From Sphingomonas sp. (lineage in GTDB: Bacteria > Pseudomonadota > Alphaproteobacteria > Sphingomonadales > Sphingomonadaceae), in NCBI GenBank assembly GCA_030824725.1, contig JAPJRE010000205.1, positions 1-7,104 of the forward strand: a stretch of DNA of 7,104 nucleotides, written 5' to 3'. Within the stretch, counting starts at the first letter, position 1; every line of letters starts with the position of its first letter. Below are positions 1 through 5,506 of this stretch, piece after piece. The notes under the pieces are model-generated. The model did no database searches. It saw only the letters and a program-made list of their open reading frames with translations, and was not told where the DNA came from. Both the position numbers and the translations under genes were made by a program.

Positions 1-120
1 CGCGAGCCAGCGGTCGAACGCCTCGGCCGGCATCGCCACCACGTCGAATGCCATCGGGGCATGCGAAAGCCCGCAGAATTTGGTGCACTGCCCGCGAAAG
101 CGCCCCGCGCGGGTCTTTGC
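1..120 (-). pseudogene. Cytochrome c oxidase subunit II, C-terminal CuA fragment (5'-truncated; runs off the left edge)
   Basis: Reading leftwards on the minus strand, the frame that includes codon 85-87 gives FRGQCTKFCGLSHAPM followed by AFDVVAMPAEAFDRWLA. This is the hallmark CuA loop of subunit II of heme-copper oxidases, with spacing Cys-x3-Cys-x3-His-x2-Met (codons 85-87, 73-75, 61-63 and 52-54). The position between the two cysteines that normally holds Glu, which binds copper through its backbone carbonyl, is Lys here. A normal subunit II has an N-terminal membrane hairpin, a cupredoxin beta-barrel and an upstream His ligand. None of these is present: family resemblance fades at about base 120, and beyond it the same frame only runs through the peptidase 3' end. 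No plausible start precedes the fragment, apart from an unconvincing GTG at 153-151. I call it a gene remnant. The far C-terminus lies outside the window, so its integrity there is unknown. A correct gene broken by misassembly is the main alternative. Confidence 0.7.
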
Positions 121-135
121 GCTCCGGGTGTGTAC

Positions 136-147
136 TCGACTAGTCGA
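136..147. repeat. 12-bp perfect palindrome at the peptidase stop and coxB boundary
   Basis: TCGACTAGTCGA is a perfect self-complementary 12-mer that includes the peptidase stop codon (142-140). It lies next to the point where coxB similarity begins. It could be a chance palindrome, a rearrangement scar or part of a weak terminator; it lacks the following T-run of an intrinsic terminator. Confidence 0.4.
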
Positions 148-1930
148 TCTCACGCGCGACCGGATATTGTAGAAGATAGGCGTGGCCCGGCCCTGCCTGT
201 CCGAACAACCAGGCGAGCCGCGCGTCCGGGTCGTCCGCAAAGGCAGGCTCGGCCTGGAGCTTCGTCTCGAACGCAGCCTTGATCACCGGATCGGTGGCGA
301 GCAGCCGCTCGCCAAGCGCGGACAGGATGAAGGCGTCGGTACTCGGCACGGGTGCCAGGATCTCCGGGAAGAAGCCCCAGGCCAGGAACGAATCCTGGCT
401 CTCGGGCTCGAGCAGTGCGGCTGCCAGCAGCCCCAGCGGCTGATCGGCCGGCACCCGGATGCTGCCCGCCGGCATCACCTGCTCGGTTACGCCGTGGACG
501 AACCCGGCGGTGATCGGCACCCTGCCCTCCTTGGGCTGGGCGAGCTTCGCATCGACCAGCCGCACGCGATCGAGCCGCAGCCTGCGCGGCGCCTCGATCG
601 TCTCGAAGGCAATGCCGTGGACGCGAAGGCGATCGATCACTTCGGCCTGTTCGGGCGGGATCCACCAGGCCTTGGGCAGGCGCACGCTTTCGGTGGGGCG
701 CTGGCCGATGATCGGCATGCGGAAGGTGATCGGCTTGCCGGTCCAGCGCTGTTCCGGGCGCCCCGAGGCCGGCGACGGCACCATCTCGAACGCCACGCCC
801 TTGAACTGCTCGATCCAGCCGATCGGCTGTTCGGCGGGCGTCCAGCGGGTAAGCAGTTCGGCCGAGCGGCTGGCGCGATCCTGCGCCTTGGCCTCGGCGA
901 TCCGCGCCGCGTCGCCCCCGGCGATCCGCAGCGCCGCCTCGAGCAGCACATAGGTGCCGAGCACGCGCTGCCGATAGGGCTTGAGCATATGGTTCTCGAC
1001 CAGCACCGTTGGCATGCCGATGAAGTCGCCATAGCCGGTCGAGTAGCGCGGCCCTTCGGGGCTGTAGCGGATGCCCTTGCTCGGCACGCGCGTATCGATC
1101 GGACTGGGGTAGATGATCGGCGTATGGCCTGCTGCCGTCAGCGCCTGCATCGCGGCGGGGCCGAAGCGTTGCTCCAGCCAGTCGGCGGTGGCGCGGTGGC
1201 GGGCATATTTGCCCCAGCCGGCATAGGTAAAGGTGATGTCATACTGCATGTCGAAGCCTTCGCTGACATGGCAGTCGACATAGAGAATGGGGTCCAGCTG
1301 CCGGATCAGCCCGATCATCGCGCGCGTCTCGGGCGCATCGACCTTGGCATAGTCGCGGTTCAGGTCGATGTCGCGGGCATTGGCATCGCGCCCCTTCTCG
1401 GCCGGACCGCGCAGATGGACGAAATTCCAGCGGCTCATCTGCTCGTGCCCGTCGATATTGTAGATCGGCACGAAGACGAGATCGACCTTGTCCAGCAGGT
1501 CCGCCTTACCGCGCAGCGCGATGTCGCGCAGCAGCATCAGCCCGGCATCCTTGCCGTCGATCTCGCCCGAATGGATGCCGCCCTGGACCAGCACCACCGG
1601 CTTGGGGCCCCCGCCCTTGCTGGCGCGGACATACAGCATCTCGCGGCCCTGCCCCGTGCGGCCGAAGCCGTGGAGCGTGATCAGATCCGACGCCGCATCG
1701 AGCCGTTCCAGCCATGCGCGGACCTCGGCATAGCGCGGCGTCGTTCGAAACCCCGCCGCTTCCGCCGGGGTGATCCAGGGGTCGCCGGGCTTTGCGACCA
1801 GCGCCTCGCTCTTGCCCGACCAGGGCAGGGGCGGCGGCAGGTCCAGCACGTCCTGGGCGGTGGCAGGCACGGCGCTCGCGCAGAGCAGGATGGCAACGAA
1901 GGTCGCCAGGCGGGGGCACGAAGGCATCAT
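140..1930 (-). CDS. Exported M14-family zinc carboxypeptidase
   Basis: This 596-residue protein begins with a Sec signal peptide (residues 1 to about 26, hydrophobic FVAILLCASAV, likely cleavage after ATA), so it should act in the periplasm or outside the cell. The M14 carboxypeptidase fold follows. The zinc ligands are the HSGE motif (H120, E123) and H221 in VDCH. N191-R192 in DLNRDY matches the Asn-Arg pair that binds the substrate C-terminus, and E312 in VLVENH fits the catalytic general base. Family members remove C-terminal residues from peptides or act on peptidoglycan-type peptides; the substrate here cannot be read from sequence. Residues from about 350 to 596 form an additional C-terminal region that I do not recognise but which is common in long bacterial M14 proteins. 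Two ATG codons are adjacent (1930-1928 and 1927-1925). The Shine-Dalgarno is weak, so either could be used. The start lies 41 bases downstream of the TonB-receptor stop on the same strand, which suggests co-transcription. The stop codon overlaps a 12-bp palindrome. Confidence 0.88.
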   Translation of the reverse strand: MMPSCPRLATFVAILLCASAVPATAQDVLDLPPPLPWSGKSEALVAKPGDPWITPAEAAGFRTTPRYAEVRAWLERLDAASDLITLHGFGRTGQGREMLYVRASKGGGPKPVVLVQGGIHSGEIDGKDAGLMLLRDIALRGKADLLDKVDLVFVPIYNIDGHEQMSRWNFVHLRGPAEKGRDANARDIDLNRDYAKVDAPETRAMIGLIRQLDPILYVDCHVSEGFDMQYDITFTYAGWGKYARHRATADWLEQRFGPAAMQALTAAGHTPIIYPSPIDTRVPSKGIRYSPEGPRYSTGYGDFIGMPTVLVENHMLKPYRQRVLGTYVLLEAALRIAGGDAARIAEAKAQDRASRSAELLTRWTPAEQPIGWIEQFKGVAFEMVPSPASGRPEQRWTGKPITFRMPIIGQRPTESVRLPKAWWIPPEQAEVIDRLRVHGIAFETIEAPRRLRLDRVRLVDAKLAQPKEGRVPITAGFVHGVTEQVMPAGSIRVPADQPLGLLAAALLEPESQDSFLAWGFFPEILAPVPSTDAFILSALGERLLATDPVIKAAFETKLQAEPAFADDPDARLAWLFGQAGPGHAYLLQYPVAREID

Positions 1931-1971
1931 GGTCGCGATACTCTTACTGGATCAGGAGGCTGGCTGCGCGC

Positions 1972-4126
1972 TCAGAAGTTCGCGCGCAGGCCGATCGTGG
2001 CGGTGCGGGGTGCGCCCGGCTGCACCCAGAGCTGGGTATAGCTGTTCGCGTACCAGTGCGCGTCGAACAGGTTGGAGACGGTGCCGAACAGCTGAAGGCG
2101 CTCCGTAATCCCGACCTCCCCCAAACACCCGTGCCAGCGTGTGGGACGGCAGGGTGAACGGCGTGCCGGTCTCGCCCGAGCGCTCGCCGACATATTGCAC
2201 GCCGCCGCCGAACCGCGCGTTCATCCCGGCAAGCGTGAAGTCGCGTGCCAGCTGCACATTGGCAGTGTGATCGGGGATGTTGATCAGCCGGTCGCCCGGC
2301 CGTACCTGGAAGGAGAAGTTCGGATCGAGCACGTTGGAGCGCGCCTCGGCGTCGACATAGGCATAGCTGAGCAGCAGGTCGACATCGCCGGGCAGCTTGC
2401 CCGTCAGATCCACTTCCACACCGCGGCTGCGCGCCTTGCCGATCGCAACCGAGAAGCCCGGGTTGGCGGTATCGGTCGCCAGCACGTTGCGCTTGTTCAT
2501 CTCGAACACGGAGACGGTGCCGTTCAGCCGCCCACCGAAAGCGCCGAACTTGACCCCCGCCTCGATCGAGCGGGTCGTCTCGGGATCGAAGATCACGCCT
2601 GCCGCATCGGTGCCGACATTGGCACGATAGCCTTCGCCATAGCTGGCATAGAGGCTCAGCGGATCGCTCAGCCGGTAGACGATGCCCGCCTGCGGGCTGA
2701 ACCGATCGCGCGTGCGGCGGCTGTTCACGCCGGTCAGGTCGTTGTCGGTGCGCAGCAGCAGATGGTCGTACCGCCCGCCCAGGCGGATCTGCAGGCGATC
2801 GGTCAGGCTGATCTGGTCCTGCAGATAGGCGCCGGTCGCCTGCTGCAGATCGCTGCGGTCGGTAATCACCGCCGGCGTCGGCAGCGGGAAGCGGCCATAG
2901 ACCGGGTTGCGGATGTCGATCACATAGCCGGCACGGTCGCTGGGGTTGGACGACACGGCGGGCGGGCGCACGCGGGTGAAGACCTGGTCGTAGACGAACC
3001 GGTCATGGTCTGCACCGAACAGCAGGCGGTGGCGCAGCGATCCGGTCTCGAAACTGCCCGACGCCTCGGCGCGCACCGCGGTTTGTGCCGCGTCGTAGTA
3101 GCGGCTGCGGCGCTGGCGCGACAACGAATGGCCGTCGACGAACAGCTTCTGGCGCGAGGCCGCCGTCTCGGCATCGGAGGAGAAGCCGGTCAGCAGCGTG
3201 TCGCGGTGGCTGGCGCCGACCAGCAGACTCCAGCGGTCGCTGAAATCATGCTGCACGCGCAGCTGGTGCCCGGTCGCGCGCGCGACGGTGTCGCCATCGC
3301 CCGGCTCGCCGAGGAAGCGCGAGCGCGGCACCGTGTCGAAATTGCCGTTGAGCACGACGATGCCGCGATCGAACGGGGTTTCCACCCGCGTCCATTCGAA
3401 ATCATAGGTCACGCGGGTCGCCGCGCCCAGCGCGACGCCGAACGACGGAAGCAGGCCCCAGCGCTTCTGGTGCACCATGTCGCGGAAGGTGTCGCCATCC
3501 TCGGCATAGCCGATCAGCCGCGCAGTGATGCCGGGCGTGAGCGCGACATTGGCGTCGCCCTCGGCGCGTACCCGATCGAAGCTGCCATATTGCAGCGAGG
3601 CGCTGCCGAAGCTGCGGCCGAGCTGGGCCTGTTTGGTGACGAGGTTGATCGTCCCCCCCGGCTCGCCGCGCCCAAGCAGCGCCGCCGCGGGGCCTTTGAG
3701 CACCTCGATGCGCTCGATCCCCGCCACGTCACGCTGCCCGCTGAAGCCGCGCCCACCGTTGAAGCCGTTGACCAGATAGCCGCTGGGCAGATTCTCGTCG
3801 CCGGCAAAGCCGCGGATCGCGAAGGAATCCCACAGGCCACCCAGCGTATTCTGGCGGGCGACCGAGGCATTGAGGTCCAGCGCATCGGTGAGGCGGGTGA
3901 TGTTCTGCTCCTGCAACACCTTGTCCTCGATCACCGCGATCGCCTGCGGGATCTCGCGCAGCGCGAAATTGCCGCGATAGGACTGGCGCACCCCGTTGAC
4001 GGTGATCTCCTCGCGGTCCTGCTCCAGCGCGGTCTCCTGCAAGGCCTGGGCGAAGGCCGGCGCGGAGAGCAGCATGGCGAACGGAAGAGCGCCGGCAAGC
4101 AAGCCGGTACGAACGGAAAGGTGCAA
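1972..4126 (-). pseudogene. TonB-dependent siderophore-type receptor, frameshifted near the 3' end
   Basis: This is an outer-membrane active-transport receptor, a 22-strand barrel with an N-terminal plug, energised by TonB-ExbBD. From the TTG at 4126-4124 it reads signal peptide MHLSVRTGLLAGALPFAMLL to about residue 27, then a TonB box (EEITVNG, residues 39-45). The plug has the usual IPQAIAVI, FAIRGF, IERIEVLKGPAAALLGRGEPGG and INLVTK signatures, and a long barrel follows. Siderophore or other metal-chelate receptors are the closest type; the ligand is unknown. The frame is intact to LPSHTLARVFG and then departs into unrelated sequence. A second frame (stop 1974-1972) supplies the expected end, including LQLFGTVSNLFDAHWYANSY, QPGAPRTATIGLRANF and a terminal Phe. 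Removing one G from the G5 run at 2122-2118 restores a single frame of about 717 residues, normal for the family. Unrepaired, the product would lose its last barrel strands and its terminal aromatic residue. This may be a true mutation, phase variation or a sequencing error. The next gene downstream is the M14 peptidase. Confidence 0.87.
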
Positions 4127-4139
4127 CGCCAAATCCCCT
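4124..4139 (-). promoter_or_regulatory. Ribosome binding site and TTG start for the frameshifted TonB receptor
   Basis: On the minus strand AGGGG (4139-4135) is followed by eight bases and then TTG (4126-4124), which is ideal spacing. Translation from this TTG gives a compact signal peptide starting at the correct distance from the hydrophobic core. Another TTG at 4132-4130 is only two bases from AGGGG, too close. The only in-frame ATG lies at 4363-4361 and would add 79 Arg-rich residues before the signal sequence, including the promoter-like region, so it is unlikely. Confidence 0.65.
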
Positions 4140-4158
4140 GTGTCTGGTGCGGGCGCCG

Positions 4159-4212
4159 GCCACGGTCGTGGCGGACCCAATGCGCAACGTCTGGCAACCC
4201 CGTGGTCCGCCA
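4159..4212 (-). promoter_or_regulatory. Two mutually exclusive leader hairpins upstream of the TonB receptor
   Basis: In the leftward leader, TGGCGGACC (from 4212-4204) can pair with GGTCCGCCA (from 4177-4169) over nine perfect base pairs across a 26-base loop. The 3' arm overlaps a separate short hairpin, GCCAC-GACC-GTGGC (4172-4159). Because the two share bases 4169-4172, both cannot form at once. The pair ends 33 bases before the TTG start. This arrangement resembles an attenuator-like or ligand-dependent leader, but no known riboswitch class is recognised, and in GC-rich DNA such pairings also occur by chance. Confidence 0.3.
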
Positions 4213-4224
4213 GCGACGTGAGAT

Positions 4225-4270
4225 GTTGTAACGTTATACGAATTGTTGCGCAAGCGCGAGGATTGTTACG
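4225..4270 (-). promoter_or_regulatory. AT-rich promoter-like patch with ATTGTTRCG direct repeats (leftward unit)
   Basis: On the minus strand TATAAC (4238-4233) is a good -10 candidate, which would place the RNA start near 4226 and give a leader of about 100 bases. No good -35 hexamer is found at 16-18 bases, which would fit an activator-dependent promoter. In the plus-strand sense ATTGTTGCG (4242-4250) and ATTGTTACG (4262-4270) repeat at exactly 20 bases, about two helical turns. TAACGTTA (4229-4236) is a perfect 8-bp palindrome overlapping the -10. The pattern suits a regulator site, but I cannot assign the regulator. Confidence 0.35.
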
Positions 4271-4346
4271 GAGTGTTTCCGAGCCACGCGATACTCTCCG
4301 ACGCGAGGTCCCGCGTATATGCCTCCACCTTCGCGAACCTCGGCGC

Positions 4347-4375
4347 TTGATTCCTGCCATCACATCCGCAATGAT
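4347..4375 (+). promoter_or_regulatory. Candidate promoter of the DUF1289-permease-receptor operon
   Basis: TTGATT (4347-4352) and AATGAT (4370-4375) are separated by 17 bases, each matching four of six positions of the vegetative consensus. The predicted RNA start near 4382 falls inside the 17-bp palindrome. That geometry is typical of a repressed promoter and is the main support for the call. Confidence 0.35.
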
Positions 4376-4377
4376 GA

Positions 4378-4394
4378 ATGATACATTGTATCAT
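4378..4394. promoter_or_regulatory. 17-bp perfect palindrome, candidate repressor operator
   Basis: ATGATACA-T-TGTATCAT is an inverted repeat with two 8-base arms around one central base. It is AT-rich within GC-rich DNA and ends 87 bases before the DUF1289 start codon, overlapping the predicted transcription start. It has the size and symmetry of a dimeric repressor site. It does not match the NikR half-sites (GTATGA with a long spacer), and I do not recognise it as a Fur or Zur box. A metal-responsive or GntR/TetR-like regulator is conceivable; none is encoded in the window. Confidence 0.5.
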
Positions 4395-4481
4395 GTGAGC
4401 GTTCATGCCCTCCCTTTTCCCCACATCGTCTCCGTGCCGCATTCCTGCGATCCCTGACCGACCAACGGGCGCCGGCCGCGC

Positions 4482-4679
4482 ATGAAGAGCCCGTGCATCA
4501 GCGTCTGCCGGTTCGATGGTCGCACCGGCTGGTGCGTCGCGTGCGGGCGCACGCTGCCCGAGTGCCGCGAATGGAAGAAGGCGCCCCGCCCGCGCCTGTT
4601 GGCGATCCGCAAGGCGCTGCCGGCGCGGCTGGCCAAGCTCGACGCGCGCGGCGTGCGGGTTGCCGAGGAAGAGGCATGA
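4482..4679 (+). CDS. DUF1289 small cysteine-rich protein
   Basis: This is a 65-residue basic protein beginning MKSPCISVCRFDGRTGWC and continuing through ACGRTLPECREW. The SPCISVC start, the TG-x-C-x2-CGRT segment and the E-x3-W ending are the DUF1289 signature. Four cysteines (C5, C9, C18, C21) are placed as in the family and suggest binding of a metal ion or an iron-sulfur cluster; the biochemical role of DUF1289 is not established. The length is normal. No strong Shine-Dalgarno precedes the ATG (a weak ACGGG lies at 4465-4469). The stop overlaps the permease start as ATGA (4676-4679), so translational coupling is likely. Its position as first gene of a nickel/cobalt operon hints at a metal-related role, but DUF1289 genes occur in many contexts, so this is inference. 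Confidence 0.85.
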   Translation: MKSPCISVCRFDGRTGWCVACGRTLPECREWKKAPRPRLLAIRKALPARLAKLDARGVRVAEEEA

Positions 4680-5470
4680 TCGAGTTTTCCGCGCTTTGGC
4701 TGATTTTCGTGCTGGGCTTGCGCCATGGCCTCGATCCCGATCATGTCGCGGTGATCGACAATATCGTGTTTCGCACGGTCGAGGTGCGGCCACGGCTGGC
4801 GCTGTGGGTCGGCACGCTGTTCGCGCTGGGCCACAGCCTGTCGGTCGCCGCCGTCGCCGTCGGGGTATCGTTGGCGGCGGGCGCGTTCGTGCTGCCGGCC
4901 TGGACGGCGCCGATGATCGACCTCGCGGTGATCGGCCTGTTGCTGATCGTGGGGACGCTCAACCTGCACGCGCTGCTGTCCCAGGCGCGCTACACGCCCA
5001 TCGGTTGGCGAAGCGGGCTGGTGCCGAAGCGGCTGCGCACCAGCACCCATCCGCTGGCGGTGGTCGCGATCGGGGCGATCTTCGGGCTCGTGTTCGATAC
5101 TGCCACGCAAGCCGCGGCCTGGGGTGCCGCGGCAACGGCGAAGGGCGGCACCACGGCCGCGCTGGTCATCGCCGCTACCTTCGCCGTCGGCATGATGCTG
5201 GCCGATACGCTCGACAGCCAGATCGTCGCCCGGCTGCTGCGTACCCATGGCCGCGCCACCGCGACCGTGCAGCGCTATCGCCGCGCGGTGGGCTGGCTGG
5301 TGGTGGCGCTCAGCTTCGGCACCGCCGGCTATGCGCTCGCCGAACTTGCAGGGCTGGCCGTCGCCTTGCCGGACGGAGCATTCACCGCGATCGGTGTCGC
5401 CGCCGCGGCCACGATCATTCTCCTGCTGCTCGCCAGCCGCTGGCGGGCAACGGCAGGAACGCGCGCCTGA
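4676..5470 (+). CDS. NiCoT-family nickel/cobalt permease, compact form
   Basis: This 264-residue, very hydrophobic inner-membrane protein has all four NiCoT signatures in order. RHGLDPDHVAVID contains the metal-binding HX4DH (H17, D22, H23). LGHS follows at 51-54, FDTATQ at 140-145 corresponds to the usual (G)FDTATE, and GMMLADTLDS at 172-181 corresponds to GMxLxDTxDG. Such permeases carry Ni2+ and/or Co2+ into the cytoplasm for enzymes such as urease or hydrogenase, or for cobalamin. The protein is shorter than canonical members (roughly 330-350 residues, eight membrane segments). HX4DH sits in the first hydrophobic segment rather than the second, so the usual first helix appears missing, and I count about six or seven segments. 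The start is fixed by ATGA overlap with DUF1289. A reading frame open upstream from 4493 is only a shadow of DUF1289. The next gene, 36 bases on, is a TonB receptor, which fits an outer/inner membrane metal uptake pair. Ni versus Co cannot be decided. Confidence 0.88.
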   Translation: MIEFSALWLIFVLGLRHGLDPDHVAVIDNIVFRTVEVRPRLALWVGTLFALGHSLSVAAVAVGVSLAAGAFVLPAWTAPMIDLAVIGLLLIVGTLNLHALLSQARYTPIGWRSGLVPKRLRTSTHPLAVVAIGAIFGLVFDTATQAAAWGAAATAKGGTTAALVIAATFAVGMMLADTLDSQIVARLLRTHGRATATVQRYRRAVGWLVVALSFGTAGYALAELAGLAVALPDGAFTAIGVAAAATIILLLLASRWRATAGTRA

Positions 5471-5491
5471 GCGCCCGTTACAAGACTTTCC

Positions 5492-5506
5492 AAGGGGGGC
5501 TTCGAC
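5492..5506 (+). promoter_or_regulatory. Strong ribosome binding site of the second TonB receptor
   Basis: AAGGGGGG at 5492-5499 lies seven bases before ATG 5507, supporting that start over the in-frame ATG at 5513. No terminator or promoter is evident in the 36-base gap after the permease, which favours co-transcription. Confidence 0.7.

Larger units (their letters stand above)
4127..4481. promoter_or_regulatory. Divergent intergenic regulatory region
   Basis: These 355 bases separate the leftward receptor-peptidase unit from the rightward DUF1289-permease-receptor unit. I see no convincing gene in either strand. The region is locally AT-richer than its surroundings at about 4222-4272 and 4345-4405, where promoter elements are expected. 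It holds candidate leader hairpins (4159-4212), a TAACGTTA palindrome with a TATAAC element for the leftward unit, direct repeats, and the 17-bp palindrome near the rightward promoter. I found no convincing cobalamin riboswitch B12 box and no intrinsic terminator. Confidence 0.75.

Noticed and set aside
1931..1971. Separate promoter or terminator between the receptor and the peptidase
   Set aside because: The 41-base gap shows no hairpin with T-run and no convincing -35/-10 pair; an operon is the simpler reading.
182..2041. 619-codon open frame on the plus strand opposite the M14 peptidase
   Set aside because: The translation is low-complexity, Arg/Ala/Gly/His-rich with no recognisable domain; it is the antisense shadow typical of GC-rich genes.
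2141..4231. 696-codon open frame on the plus strand opposite the first TonB receptor
   Set aside because: No domain, signal or start context; the opposite strand gives an unmistakable TonB receptor.
4127..4363. Upstream ATG extension (4363-4361) of the first TonB receptor
   Set aside because: It would place 79 Arg-rich residues before a normal signal peptide and translate through the promoter-like region; the TTG at 4126 has an ideal Shine-Dalgarno.
4378..4394. Assignment of the palindrome to NikR, Fur or Zur
   Set aside because: Half-sites and spacing do not match the NikR consensus I know (GTATGA with long spacer to TCATAC), and I do not recognise a Fur or Zur box; only a generic operator call is justified.
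4395..4481. Cobalamin riboswitch upstream of the Ni/Co permease operon
   Set aside because: No B12-box-like conserved core was found, and only 87 bases remain between the palindrome and the start codon, too short for the usual full element.
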